Shown one piece after another: positions 24,702 to 33,237 of a DNA stretch of 64,000 nucleotides (position 1 is the first letter of the stretch; each line of letters opens with the position of its first letter). Source of the stretch: Aurantibacter sp034110465 (GTDB taxonomy: Bacteria > Bacteroidota > Bacteroidia > Flavobacteriales > Flavobacteriaceae). The translations under genes and the position numbers were made by a program. Location of the stretch: positions 1-64,000 of the forward strand of contig JAWUZD010000010.1 in the NCBI GenBank assembly GCA_034110465.1, in the 5' to 3' direction. The notes beneath the pieces are model-generated. The model ran no database searches. It worked only from the letters and a program-made list of their open reading frames with translations, and had not been told where the DNA came from.

Positions 24702-25406
24702 GTGACTCAAAAAAATAATATTGTTTCTCACAAAGATAATCTTCAAGTTATATATGAAGATAATCATATTATTGCCATAAACAAACGTTCTGGAGATATT
24801 GTACAGGGCGATAAAACTGGCGATAAACCTCTGAGTGATGTTGTAAAGGAATATATTAAAGACAAATACAAGAAACCCGGAAATGTTTATTTAGGAACCG
24901 TACATAGATTAGATAGACCAACAACGGGTTTGGTACTTTTTGCAAAAACCAGTAAGGTTTTACCAAGACTAAATAAATTATTCTTAACAAAAGACATTTC
25001 TAAAACATATTGGGCTCTAGTAAAAAAGGCGCCATCAAAATCTAACGACTCATTAATTAATTGGCTTAAAAAGAATCCTAAAAATAACAAGTCAACGGCA
25101 TATCTTAAAGAAATACCTGAAAGTAAAAAAGCGATTCTACACTACTCTACTTTAAAAAAATTAGATAATTATACACTTTTAGAAATTAAATTAGAAACCG
25201 GAAGACATCATCAAATTAGAGTGCAATTATCTACTATTGGTAGTCCGATTAAAGGCGATTTAAAATATGGGTTTGATAGGAGTAATAAAGATGGAAGTAT
25301 TAGCTTACATGCTAGGTTTATAGAATTTATTCATCCTGTAACAAAAGAGCCTATTAAAATTACTGCAAATTTACCAAATGATGTTATTTGGAATGCTTGT
25401 ATATAA
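24702..25406 (+). CDS. RluA family RNA pseudouridine synthase
   Basis: 234 aa, GTG start at 24702 placed 4 bp after panB. The catalytic signature HRLDRPTTGLVLFAKT (~67) contains the active-site Asp, preceded by VIYEDNHIIAINKRSGDIVQ and followed by LLEIKLETGRHHQIRVQLS and GSPIKGDLKYG, typical of RluA-type enzymes. No S4 domain is present, so it is of the RluA/RluC catalytic-domain-only kind. Whether it acts on rRNA or tRNA, and at which uridine, cannot be told. Likely operon with panB. Confidence 0.93.
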   Translation: MTQKNNIVSHKDNLQVIYEDNHIIAINKRSGDIVQGDKTGDKPLSDVVKEYIKDKYKKPGNVYLGTVHRLDRPTTGLVLFAKTSKVLPRLNKLFLTKDISKTYWALVKKAPSKSNDSLINWLKKNPKNNKSTAYLKEIPESKKAILHYSTLKKLDNYTLLEIKLETGRHHQIRVQLSTIGSPIKGDLKYGFDRSNKDGSISLHARFIEFIHPVTKEPIKITANLPNDVIWNACI

Positions 25407-25415
25407 ATAAAACCT

Positions 25416-25928
25416 ATGGAATTAGTAAAAGCAACTAAAACCGACTTAAATGTTATTATGCTTATAATTAAAGATGCTCAAAACTATTTAGCGTCATTAA
25501 ATATAGATCAGTGGCAAAATGGTTATCCAGATACTACAAGAATATTATCAGATATAAAACAAAACGAGAGTTATTTAGTACAAAATAGTAGCAACCAAAT
25601 TATGGCAACTACTATGTTTACAACTAATTCAGAACCTACATATTCAAATATTGAGGGCGATTGGTTGACAACACAAAACGCTATTTATGGTGTAATACAC
25701 AGAATGGCAGTTGGTAATTCTTTTAGAAATTTAGGTGTTGCAAAATACATCTTTAAGCATTTTGAAGAGTTTCTAAAATCAAATCATATTGCTTCTATGC
25801 GAATTGATACACACAAAGATAATATTGGTATGCAAACCTTACTTAAAGTTTTAGGCTATAACTATTGTGGTATTATTTACTTAGATAATAACGATAAACG
25901 TTTGGCTTTCGAAAAGTTAATTAACTAA
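25416..25928 (+). CDS. GNAT family N-acetyltransferase
   Basis: 170 aa with the GNAT fold: MELVKATKTDLNVIMLIIKD at the start, the beta-strand IHRMAVGNSFRNLGVAKYIF whose NSFRNLGVA is the acetyl-CoA pyrophosphate loop (R/Q-x-x-G-x-G/A-like), then MRIDTHKDNIGMQTLLKVLGY, the family's C-terminal strand-helix. The N-terminal IDQWQNGYPD is common in a subgroup of small-molecule or peptide acetyltransferases. Substrate unknown. It starts 9 bp after the pseudouridine synthase gene and probably ends that operon. Confidence 0.9.
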   Translation: MELVKATKTDLNVIMLIIKDAQNYLASLNIDQWQNGYPDTTRILSDIKQNESYLVQNSSNQIMATTMFTTNSEPTYSNIEGDWLTTQNAIYGVIHRMAVGNSFRNLGVAKYIFKHFEEFLKSNHIASMRIDTHKDNIGMQTLLKVLGYNYCGIIYLDNNDKRLAFEKLIN

Positions 25929-26010
25929 ATACTTCTCAAAGTAAAACGATTCATATTACATTGTTTCTTTTTTTAGTATCTTGTTTTTCTAACTAAACCG
26001 AATAATTATT

Positions 26011-26430
26011 ATGAATCCTATTATTAAAAACATTTTAGCCATAGTATTAGGGTTCTTTATTGGAAGCTCCGTAAATATGCTATTAATAAATATAGGTCAT
26101 AACATATTTCCAATTAAAGACATAGATATTAATAATATGGAAGCCTTATCTGAGGTCTATTTAACTTTAGAATATAAATATTTTATTTTTCCATTTTTAG
26201 CACACGCATTAGGAACTTTAGTTGGTGCTTTTGTAGCCTTTATAATTGCTGCTTCACATAAAATGAAATTTGCAGTTACTATTGGGGTTTTATTTCTAAT
26301 TGGTGGAATAGCGGCTAATTATATGATTTCTGGACCAACTTGGTTTACTATTACAGATATTCTTTTAGCATACATTCCTATGGCTTGGATTGGCGGAAAA
26401 ACTGCAAAAGCTATAACTTCTAAAAAATAA
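26011..26430 (+). CDS. Four-helix membrane protein of unknown function
   Basis: 139 aa with about four hydrophobic helices: IIKNILAIVLGFFIGSSVNM, FPFLAHALGTLVGAFVAFII, FAVTIGVLFLIGGIAANYMI and a less clear last one (ITDILLAYIPMAWIGGKTA). The small-residue-rich helices suggest an integral inner-membrane protein. No family was recognised with confidence. 18 bp before another small membrane-protein gene in the same direction. Confidence 0.75.
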   Translation: MNPIIKNILAIVLGFFIGSSVNMLLINIGHNIFPIKDIDINNMEALSEVYLTLEYKYFIFPFLAHALGTLVGAFVAFIIAASHKMKFAVTIGVLFLIGGIAANYMISGPTWFTITDILLAYIPMAWIGGKTAKAITSKK

Positions 26431-26448
26431 CATTAATTATTTTTATAA

Positions 26449-26859
26449 ATGAAAGAGCAACTACGTGTTTTAAAGATTATTCATTTTGCACTTTGTGCTG
26501 GACTTATAATTGGATATTATATATTATCAAGTTTAAAATCAATTTCAGATTTACTTGTTTCTCCTGAAGTAACATCAGAAAATATAATTTATGTGTTTAT
26601 TCCTATTGTAGGGTTTATAATTAGTAATCTTATTTTTAAGTATAAATTAAAAGTAATTTCTCCAAATTCTACAGAACAACAGAAAATAATAGAATATCAA
26701 ACTGCTTCTATTATACGTTGGGCAATTTTAGAAGGTTCAGCATTTGTATTATTAATTCTTCAAAAAGAATTTATGCTTTTTGGAGTCTTAATTATTATCT
26801 ATTTAATTATGATTAGACCTACGGAAGACAAGGTTAAGACCGAATTAAAACTTCATTAA
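26449..26859 (+). CDS. Four-helix membrane protein of unknown function
   Basis: 136 aa. Hydrophobic segments are IIHFALCAGLIIGYYIL, IIYVFIPIVGFIISNLIF, and IIRWAILEGSAFVLLIL with FGVLIIIYLIMI directly after. The motif RWAILEGSAF recurs in small Bacteroidota membrane proteins of unknown function (from memory). It lies 18 bp after the previous membrane protein gene and 1 bp before the remnant of a DUF1801/YdeI gene. Confidence 0.75.
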   Translation: MKEQLRVLKIIHFALCAGLIIGYYILSSLKSISDLLVSPEVTSENIIYVFIPIVGFIISNLIFKYKLKVISPNSTEQQKIIEYQTASIIRWAILEGSAFVLLILQKEFMLFGVLIIIYLIMIRPTEDKVKTELKLH

Positions 26860-26860
26860 T

Positions 26861-27420
26861 TTGAAAAAAGTCTATTTATTTAGAAAACAATAGCCACTAC
26901 AAAAATGAACTTGACATTCTAAGAACACTTCTATTATCTACAGAATTAGAAGAGTCTATAAAATGGAATGCACCTACTTATAATTTAAATAATAAGAATG
27001 TAATAAGTATTGGTGCTTTTAAAAAGCATTTTTGCTTATGGTGTTTTTCTAAAAGATGAGCAAAATATTCTATTTATTTCCGAAACCAGTAAAGCTTTAA
27101 AACAATTACGATTTACTTCAATTAAAGAATTAAATCAGCCTATAATAATCTTAAGTTACATAAAAGAAGCAATAGAAAATCAAAAATTAAGTAAAGAATT
27201 AAAACCTATAAAAACAACTACAAAATCTTTTAGTGTTCCAAAAGCATTAGAATTCTTACTGAATCAAAATTCTGAATTAGAAGTATCTTATAAAAATTTA
27301 TCGCTAAGCAAGCAAAAAGAATATTGTCTCTATATTGAAACTGCAAAAAGAGAAGTAACAAAAAACTACACGATTAGAAAAGATAATACCTCTAATACTA
27401 AAAGGTTCTGGGTTAAATGA
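26861..27420 (+). pseudogene. DUF1801 / YdeI-OmpD-associated family protein, frameshifted
   Basis: Three pieces of one protein lie in three frames. TTG 26861 gives LKKVYL; a second frame continues YLENNSHYKNELDILRTLL and LSTELEESIKWNAPTYNLNN up to HFCLWCFSKR and a TGA at 27057; a third frame resumes GVFLKDEQNILFISETSKAL and ends KRFWVK at 27420. The first parts match the DUF1801 fold (ESIKWNAPTY is its hallmark) and the last part the YdeI-type tail (EYCLYIETAKREVTKNYTIR). Two frameshifts make a functional product unlikely. The 5' boundary is uncertain. The intact family has an unknown role. Confidence 0.7.
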
Positions 27421-27451
27421 TAAATATAAAAACTGTTAGTTTTATAGCATA

Positions 27452-27486
27452 AAAAAACGCTTCAAGGTAAACTTGAAGCGTTTTTT
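27452..27486. terminator. Strong bidirectional hairpin terminator
   Basis: Perfect 15-bp stem aaaaaacgcttcaag / cttgaagcgtttttt with a 5-nt loop, between convergent units (DUF1801 remnant and yajC). Confidence 0.88.
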
Positions 27487-27506
27487 AATAAATTTAAAAA
27501 AGTAAT

Positions 27507-27800
27507 TTACTTTTTAAGTTCTGTAGGTTTATTTAAAACTTTTGTGCGTTCCATAGAAATGGCAGCACGATCAAATTTTAATTTACCAGAAAGAGTTTCA
27601 ATAACACAAGAATTATCTTTATCATTTAACTCTAATATTTTAGCGTGTAAGCCACTAAGAGTTACAATACGGTCGCCTCTTTTTAATTCAGATGCGAATT
27701 TTTTTTCGTTTTTAGCTTTTTTCATTTGTGGTGCAATCATAAAGAAATACACTACAGCAAACATGGCTAAAATTGGTAATATGCTAGATAACTGCTCCAT
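27507..27800 (-). CDS. yajC: Preprotein translocase subunit YajC
   Basis: 97 aa, one N-terminal transmembrane helix (ILPILAMFAVVYFFMIAPQMKK) followed by the YajC core KRGDRIVTLSGLHAKILELN. The motif FFMIAPQ/RPQ..KK and the GDRIVT strand identify the family. YajC binds SecDF and helps Sec-dependent export at the inner membrane. It overlaps the DUF1573 lipoprotein gene by one base and ends the nusB - DUF1573 - yajC run, an order seen in many Bacteroidota. Confidence 0.95.
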   Translation of the reverse strand: MEQLSSILPILAMFAVVYFFMIAPQMKKAKNEKKFASELKRGDRIVTLSGLHAKILELNDKDNSCVIETLSGKLKFDRAAISMERTKVLNKPTELKK

Positions 27801-28300
27801 TACTTAATTACTGGAGAAGCTCCATTTGGTGCTGCTACTTTTGCTGGTGCATTAGGATCTGGCTTTACAAAAGCTTTAATTCTAACTACTTCGCTACCTT
27901 TTTCTGTATTAGCAGTAACGGTAACAGCTTTAGAAGTGTTTCCGTTTCCTTTACCATTAAATTTAACTGTAAAAGTTCCTTCTGCTCCAGGAGCTAAAGG
28001 CTCTTTAGACCAGTCCTGAGGAATTGTACATCCACAAGTACTTTTAATATTAGTAATTACTAATGGTGCAGCTCCTGTATTTTTATATGTAAATACGTTT
28101 TCTACTGGAGTTCCATTAATAATTTCTCCAAAATCATGTTCTGTTTCTGTAAAAGTTAAGACTGGAAATTTAGAAGATTGTGCATCTCTAACTGCAGCTG
28201 CTTCTACATTTGTATCATCAATCTTTGTTGTTGCATCTTCTTTACAAGATGTAAATCCTACTAAGCACACTGCGCTTAACATTAAAAATACTCTTTTCAT
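27800..28300 (-). CDS. DUF1573 domain lipoprotein
   Basis: 166 aa. Lipoprotein signal MKRVFLMLSAVCLVGFTSC with the modified cysteine at residue 19. The DUF1573 Ig-like domain reads PVLTFTETEHDFGEIINGTP, NVFTYKNTGAAPLVITNIKS and TCGCTIPQDWSKEPLAPGAE; the CGC motif and ASH-like strands are hallmarks. Function is unknown; such proteins sit on the periplasmic or outer-membrane face. It shares the TAATG overlap with yajC downstream and follows nusB by 52 bp, so it is probably co-transcribed. Confidence 0.92.
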   Translation of the reverse strand: MKRVFLMLSAVCLVGFTSCKEDATTKIDDTNVEAAAVRDAQSSKFPVLTFTETEHDFGEIINGTPVENVFTYKNTGAAPLVITNIKSTCGCTIPQDWSKEPLAPGAEGTFTVKFNGKGNGNTSKAVTVTANTEKGSEVVRIKAFVKPDPNAPAKVAAPNGASPVIK

Positions 28301-28352
28301 TTCGTTTTATTTTAATTTATTAATTGAATTGTAAAAATAAGATTATTTTTTA

Positions 28353-29297
28353 TTACATCAAACCTCTTCCTATTTTATTTAAGGTTCCTGCTGCTTGATG
28401 TTCTTTTACTATTTTATCTAAAATACCATTTATAAAGATACTACTCTTTGGTGTAGAATATTCTTTAGCAATTTCTAAATATTCGTTAATAGTTACTTTT
28501 GTAGGAATAGATGGAAATTTTTCTATTTCGCATAATGCCATCGTTAATAATACTGTATCTAATGATGCTATACGATCTGCATCCCAATTTTTGGTTTTAG
28601 ATCCAATAACTGCTTTTAACTCACTTTGATTTAATAAAGATTTCTTAAATAAGTTAATTGCGTATTCTTTATCTTCTGTATCCTTATACAATTTAGGAGT
28701 CAAATGTACATCTGGAGAATCTTGCTTTATTTTCTTTAAAATCTTTAGAATTGTAGTGTTTACAATTGGCAAATCATCTAACCAAGTTAAGTTTTTATCC
28801 TCTAAGTAATCGTAAAGCTTATCGTTTGGTGCTACAATTTCTTTAAAAAAGTCTGATACAAAATCTCTATCTTCTTTAAAAGTAGATGTTTTTGTAGACA
28901 TATAATCTTTATAAAGATTACTTGAAATAAGTTCTTTATATATGATATCTACATATTCGCCATCTAATTTCCAATTATTAACATTTAAAACATCTTGTTT
29001 TAAAAGAAATGCAGGATTATTAGCAATAGCTAATAAGATATCGTTATTAATAAATTTTGTATTGGGACTTTTTTCTTCATCAGATGCAAAATGCTTTTTT
29101 TGGTCTTTATCCATTTGCAATTCTGCTTTTTCTCTAACTTCAACCAGTAAAGACAGAAGTAATACGTATAAAGAATACATGTTATCTATACTATTTAGTA
29201 AGAATTTTTGATCTTTAGTAAAATCATCACTTTCACTTCCACTAAAAGCGTAAAGTACTTGCATTACTTTGATTCTGATATGCCTTCTGTTTAACAT
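28353..29297 (-). CDS. nusB: Transcription antitermination factor NusB (long Bacteroidota form)
   Basis: 314 aa, about twice the length of E. coli NusB. It starts with the NusB-like MLNRRHIRIKVMQVLYAFS, is followed by a ~170-residue helical extension (YSLYVLLLSLLVEVREKAEL...), and ends with the second half of the NusB core: LKAVIGSKTKNWDADRIASLDTV, LLTMALCEIEKFPSIPTKVT and INEYLEIAKEYSTPKSSIFIN. NusB binds boxA RNA with NusE (S10) and supports rRNA antitermination. The insertion between the two core parts is usual in this phylum. It heads a unit with the DUF1573 and yajC genes. Confidence 0.93.
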   Translation of the reverse strand: MLNRRHIRIKVMQVLYAFSGSESDDFTKDQKFLLNSIDNMYSLYVLLLSLLVEVREKAELQMDKDQKKHFASDEEKSPNTKFINNDILLAIANNPAFLLKQDVLNVNNWKLDGEYVDIIYKELISSNLYKDYMSTKTSTFKEDRDFVSDFFKEIVAPNDKLYDYLEDKNLTWLDDLPIVNTTILKILKKIKQDSPDVHLTPKLYKDTEDKEYAINLFKKSLLNQSELKAVIGSKTKNWDADRIASLDTVLLTMALCEIEKFPSIPTKVTINEYLEIAKEYSTPKSSIFINGILDKIVKEHQAAGTLNKIGRGLM

Positions 29298-29323
29298 TGT
29301 CTAAAAGAACTTGTAGTTTAAAA

Positions 29324-29352
29324 AAAGCGATAGAAGTTTTTTCTATCGCTTT
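29324..29352 (-). terminator. Hairpin terminator after the amino-acid dehydrogenase
   Basis: Perfect 12-bp stem aaagcgatagaa / ttctatcgcttt with a 5-nt loop. Minus-strand T-run follows. It lies between the ldh-like stop (29387) and the nusB start (29297). Confidence 0.85.
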
Positions 29353-29386
29353 GCAAAAATAATACTTTAATTAAAAGTAAAAACTA

Positions 29387-30487
29387 TTAACTGTTTTTAT
29401 TTTTTCTTTCTTCAATTCTATTTTTTGCTATTGTTAATGCAGCATCTAAAGTCGTCATGCTATTTTTCTCTGCATTATTTAAAATTTCTAATGTTGTATT
29501 GTAGATATTTTCTGTTTTACGCATAATCTCTGCTTTACCATATTTTTCTAATTCAGCATAAACATTAATAATTCCACCTGCATTAATTAAGAAATCTGGC
29601 GCATAAACAATACCTTTTTGTTGTAATAATTTACCATGAACAACCTCATTAGCTAACTGATTATTTGCAGCACCTGCAATAATTTTAGCTTGAATTTTGT
29701 TTATAGTATCATCGTTTATTGTTGCTCCTAAAGCACAAGGTGCATAAATATCCACAGCTTCACTATAAAGATCGTTTCCTCTATATATAGTTGCTCCGTA
29801 TTTTGAACTTACTTCTTCTAAACGAGATTCGTTAATGTCTGAGATAATAACTTTTGCACCATCGTTAGTTAAATGTTCTACTAAAGATTCTCCAACGTGA
29901 CCAATTCCTTGAACTAAAACACTTTTATTTTCTAAATCGTCCGATCCAAATTTATATTTAGCAGCAGCTTTCATTCCCATAAAAACACCATAAGCTGTAA
30001 TCGGAGAAGGATTTCCTGATCCGCCTAAACTTTCTGAAATTCCAGTAACATAAGGCGTAACTTCTCTAACTGTATCCATATCAGATGTTTCCATCCCAAC
30101 ATCTTCTGCTGTAATATATTTCCCGCTTAATCCGTGAACAAATTCACCAAAACGGCGCATTAATTCAGGTGTTTTTTGCGTTTTAGCATCACCTATAATA
30201 ACCGCTTTTCCTCCACCAAGATTTAATCCTGTAATGGCAGATTTATAAGTCATTCCACGAGATAATCTTAAAACATCGTTTAAAGCTTCCCATTCGTTGG
30301 CGTATTGCCACATTCTTGTTCCACCTAAAGCTGGTCCTAAAACTGTATTATGTATTCCAATAATAGCTTTTAATCCTGTATCTTTGTCGTTACAAAAAAC
30401 AATTTGCTCATGATTATCGAAAGATAATTGTCCAAAAACTGGATCTACTTTTTTTAATTGATCTGGTGTTAATATGTCTGAAACCAT
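29387..30487 (-). CDS. Glu/Leu/Phe/Val dehydrogenase (leucine dehydrogenase-like)
   Basis: 366 aa. The N-terminal catalytic domain has GPALGGTRMWQYANEWEAL, the lysine-containing MTYKSAITGLNLGGGKAVII (substrate-binding Lys) and YITAEDVGM. The Rossmann NAD domain has VLVQGIGHVGESLVEHL (GxGxxG) and IYAPCALGATIN. The GGGKAVI and PALGG patterns are those of leucine/valine dehydrogenases rather than hexameric glutamate dehydrogenases. It deaminates branched-chain amino acids to 2-oxo acids with NAD. A well-formed promoter and a palindrome (30522-30544) at the predicted transcription start suggest control by an Lrp/AsnC-type regulator (inference). Confidence 0.93.
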   Translation of the reverse strand: MVSDILTPDQLKKVDPVFGQLSFDNHEQIVFCNDKDTGLKAIIGIHNTVLGPALGGTRMWQYANEWEALNDVLRLSRGMTYKSAITGLNLGGGKAVIIGDAKTQKTPELMRRFGEFVHGLSGKYITAEDVGMETSDMDTVREVTPYVTGISESLGGSGNPSPITAYGVFMGMKAAAKYKFGSDDLENKSVLVQGIGHVGESLVEHLTNDGAKVIISDINESRLEEVSSKYGATIYRGNDLYSEAVDIYAPCALGATINDDTINKIQAKIIAGAANNQLANEVVHGKLLQQKGIVYAPDFLINAGGIINVYAELEKYGKAEIMRKTENIYNTTLEILNNAEKNSMTTLDAALTIAKNRIEERKNKNS

Positions 30488-30521
30488 TATGTAATTGGGT
30501 ATTTATTGATAAAAACTAAAA

Positions 30522-30544
30522 TTGCATTATATTTAATAATGCAA
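30522..30544 (-). promoter_or_regulatory. Palindromic operator-like element at the ldh promoter
   Basis: Perfect inverted repeat ttgcattat-attta-ataatgcaa (9-bp arms) lying just after the -7 box, at the expected transcription start. A further atgcaa half-site lies at 30571-30576, inside the -33 region. Confidence 0.5.
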
Positions 30545-30545
30545 G

Positions 30546-30576
30546 CAAAAATAATTATATATTAACATTTATGCAA
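30546..30576 (-). promoter_or_regulatory. Bacteroidota-type promoter for the amino-acid dehydrogenase
   Basis: On the minus strand TTG (30574-30576), a 20-bp spacer and TATTTTTG (30546-30553). It lies 59 bp before the start codon. Confidence 0.65.
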
Positions 30577-30631
30577 TAAATATCATCAATAATTAAGAAA
30601 TTATTAATTTGAAACGATTTGATTTAATTAA

Positions 30632-32386
30632 ATGAAAGAATTACAACACCTTAACAAATACTTTAAGAAATATAAAACAAAACTACTAATAGGTATTATA
30701 ATAACTATTGTTTCTAAATTATTTACTGTATTTGTTCCTAGTCTAATTGGTGAAACTATAGATATTATAGATGAATACTTAAAAACAGAGACTAAAGATT
30801 TAGCTAATTTTAAATCGGCTTTACTAGTAAATATATCTTTAATTATTGGTACAGCTATTGCTACTGGTGTCTTTACTTTTTTTATGCGCCAAACTATAAT
30901 TAATATTTCTAGATATATTGAGTTTGATTTAAAAAATGAAATCTATCAACAATACCAAAATCTTTCTTTAAACTTCTACAAAAAAAATAGAACTGGAGAT
31001 TTAATGAATCGTATTACTGAAGATGTATCTAAAGTTAGAATGTATTCTGGTCCAGCAATAATGTATAGTATAAATACACTAATGCTTTTTGTAGTTGTGT
31101 TGGTTTTTATGTATCAATCTTCACCTAGTTTAACACTTTACACAGTGATTCCGCTACCTATTTTATCTGTTTTTATTTATAAAATAAGTAAAGAAATTAA
31201 TAAACGTAGTACGGTTGTACAAGAGTATTTGTCAAAACTATCCACGTTTACACAAGAAACATTTAGTGGTGTTTCTGTTATTAAAGCTTATGGTATAGAA
31301 ACTAAAACTATTGCAGATTTTAATCAATTATCTAAAGAAAACAAAGACAAACAGTTAAAATTGGTAAAAATTAGAGCCTTCTTTTTTCCTATGATGCTTT
31401 TATTAATTGGTATTAGTAACATTATTGTAATTTACATTGGAGGAACACAATACATGAATGGTGAAATTACTCTTGGAACTATTACAGAATTTATAATTTA
31501 TGTTAATTTATTAACTTGGCCAGTTGCTACAGTTGGTTGGGTTACTTCTATTGTACAAGAAGCAGAAGCTTCTCAGAAACGAATTAACGAATTCTTAAAA
31601 ATTGATCCTGAAATTAAAAATACCAAAAAAGAAAATACACCTATTCAAGGAGATATTGAATTTAAAAATGTAACATTTACTTACGACGACACCAATATTA
31701 CGGCACTTAAAAACATTAGTTTTAAAGTTAAAAAAGGTGATACTTTAGCTATAATTGGTAAAACAGGTTCTGGAAAATCTACACTATTAGACTTAGTAAG
31801 TAGACTTTACGATACAAATAGTGGCGAGGTTTTAGTAGATCAAACTAATATTAAAAACTTAAATTTAAAAGATTTAAGAACTTCTATAGGTTATGTACCA
31901 CAAGATGCCTTTTTATTTAGCGATACTATTAAAAATAATATAAAATTTGGAAACGAGAATGCTACTGAAGATCAAGTTATAGATGCTGCAAAAAATGCAT
32001 ATGTTCATAAAAATATTGTGAAATTCAATAAAAAATATGAAACCATTTTAGGCGAAAGAGGCATAACACTTTCTGGTGGACAAAAACAACGTGTTTCTAT
32101 TGCAAGAGCTATTATAAAAAATCCTAATATATTATTGTTTGATGACTGCTTATCTGCTGTAGATACAGAAACCGAAGAAAAGATTTTAAGTAATTTAAAG
32201 CAACTTACACAGCAAACAACTACCTTAATTGTAAGTCATAGAATTTCATCGGCTAAAAATGCAGATCAAATTATAGTTTTAGATAATGGTGAAATTTTAG
32301 AGCAAGGAACTCATAAAGAGTTAATTAGTTATAATGGCTATTATGCCGAATTATACAAAAAACAATTAAGTCAAAAAGAATTATAA
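30632..32386 (+). CDS. ABC exporter, fused membrane and ATPase domains
   Basis: 584 aa. Residues 1-~310 form a six-helix type IV (ABCB-like) exporter domain; the rest is the ATPase: Walker A GKTGSGKST (~377), Q-loop VPQDAFLF, signature LSGGQKQR (~481), Walker B ILLFDDCLSAVD (~502), and H-loop VSHRIS. The catalytic glutamate after Walker B is Asp here (FDD instead of DE), as in the degenerate site of some heterodimeric exporters. Closest kind is the MsbA/YheI-like lipid or drug exporter class; the substrate is unknown. It is followed 61 bp later by the PUR-family gene. Confidence 0.93.
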   Translation: MKELQHLNKYFKKYKTKLLIGIIITIVSKLFTVFVPSLIGETIDIIDEYLKTETKDLANFKSALLVNISLIIGTAIATGVFTFFMRQTIINISRYIEFDLKNEIYQQYQNLSLNFYKKNRTGDLMNRITEDVSKVRMYSGPAIMYSINTLMLFVVVLVFMYQSSPSLTLYTVIPLPILSVFIYKISKEINKRSTVVQEYLSKLSTFTQETFSGVSVIKAYGIETKTIADFNQLSKENKDKQLKLVKIRAFFFPMMLLLIGISNIIVIYIGGTQYMNGEITLGTITEFIIYVNLLTWPVATVGWVTSIVQEAEASQKRINEFLKIDPEIKNTKKENTPIQGDIEFKNVTFTYDDTNITALKNISFKVKKGDTLAIIGKTGSGKSTLLDLVSRLYDTNSGEVLVDQTNIKNLNLKDLRTSIGYVPQDAFLFSDTIKNNIKFGNENATEDQVIDAAKNAYVHKNIVKFNKKYETILGERGITLSGGQKQRVSIARAIIKNPNILLFDDCLSAVDTETEEKILSNLKQLTQQTTTLIVSHRISSAKNADQIIVLDNGEILEQGTHKELISYNGYYAELYKKQLSQKEL

Positions 32387-32447
32387 AATTTGTTGCCTAC
32401 TCTACTTTTTTTTTGGAGATTTGAGTAATTAAAAAAACAAGGCTATT

Positions 32448-32840
32448 ATGAGTAACCACGAAATGATGGAGAAAGAAGAGATTTTCTCGAAAGTATTACG
32501 AGCAGGAAGACGTACATATTTTTTTGATGTTAGAGCTACTAAAGCTGGAGATTACTACATAACAATTACTGAAAGCAAGAAATTTACAAACGATGATGGT
32601 TCGTTTCATTACAAAAAACATAAAATCTATTTATATAAAGAAGATTTTAATGAATTTAATATCATTTTAAAAGAAATGACAGATTATGTTGTTTCTGAAA
32701 AAGGTAATGAAGTCATTAGTGAAAGACATCAAAAAGATTTTAAACGTGATTTTGAAGTTGCTGCTAATGCACCTGAAAATACTACAACAGAATCATCTTC
32801 TGAAAGTAGATTTACAGATGTCGATTTTGACGATATTTAA
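32448..32840 (+). CDS. PUR family (DUF3276) DNA/RNA-binding protein
   Basis: 130 aa. The core EKEEIFSKVLRAGRRTYFFDV, RATKAGDYYITITESKKF and HKIYLYKEDFNEFNIILKEM is the bacterial PUR repeat (beta-beta-beta-beta-alpha) found in Bacteroidota and, as BpuR, in Borrelia; these proteins bind single-stranded DNA or RNA. The C-terminus is a Ser/Glu-rich disordered tail ending TDVDFDDI. One PUR repeat is present, so it should act as a dimer. The regulatory target here is unknown. A hairpin follows. Confidence 0.9.
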   Translation: MSNHEMMEKEEIFSKVLRAGRRTYFFDVRATKAGDYYITITESKKFTNDDGSFHYKKHKIYLYKEDFNEFNIILKEMTDYVVSEKGNEVISERHQKDFKRDFEVAANAPENTTTESSSESRFTDVDFDDI

Positions 32841-32862
32841 TTAAATATTTAAAATATATTCC

Positions 32863-32894
32863 AAAAGCTTCATATTCTATATGAGGCTTTTTTT
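32863..32894. terminator. Hairpin terminator between PUR and CsaA-like genes
   Basis: 13-bp stem aaaagcttcatat / atatgaggctttt with one wobble pair and loop tct, then T-run. It overlaps the last codons of the CsaA-like gene by two bases. Confidence 0.78.
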
Positions 32895-33228
32895 ATGCAA
32901 TACTACTTCCATTTAAAACTTTTGTTTCTGGATGTAATAGCATAACATCTTTTTCTTTTACAGCACCTAAAACCAAACATTCACTCATAAAATTAGCTAT
33001 TTGTTTAACTGGAAAATTAACTACTGCTACAATTTGCTTATGTAACAATTCATTTTTGGTGTATAACGTAGTAATTTGTGCCGATGTTTTTTTTATACCT
33101 AAGTGACCAAAATCTATAGTTAATTTGTAAGCTGGCTTTTTAACTTCTGGAAAATCTTCTACAGAAATTATAGTACCAACTCTTAGATCTGGCTTTTTAA
33201 AGACTTCAAAATCTATAGGTAATTTCAT
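32893..33228 (-). CDS. CsaA-like tRNA-binding (EMAP-type OB-fold) protein
   Basis: 111 aa. The OB-fold pattern FKKPDLRVGTIISVEDFPEV, KPAYKLTIDFG, IKKTSAQITTLY and VVNFPVKQIANFMSECLVLG is that of CsaA and the C-terminal domain of methionyl-tRNA synthetase. Length matches the ~110-aa CsaA family; it is a stand-alone dimer. Described roles are tRNA binding and a chaperone-like help in secretion. It follows the DinB-like gene by 9 bp in the same direction, so the two are likely co-transcribed. Confidence 0.92.
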   Translation of the reverse strand: MKLPIDFEVFKKPDLRVGTIISVEDFPEVKKPAYKLTIDFGHLGIKKTSAQITTLYTKNELLHKQIVAVVNFPVKQIANFMSECLVLGAVKEKDVMLLHPETKVLNGSSIA

Positions 33229-33237
33229 ATCAAAAAA

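Noticed and set aside
25029..25042. Fourth copy of the acgccatca hairpin
   Set aside because: Only gcgccatcaaaatc matches; no second arm follows and it lies inside the pseudouridine synthase coding region.
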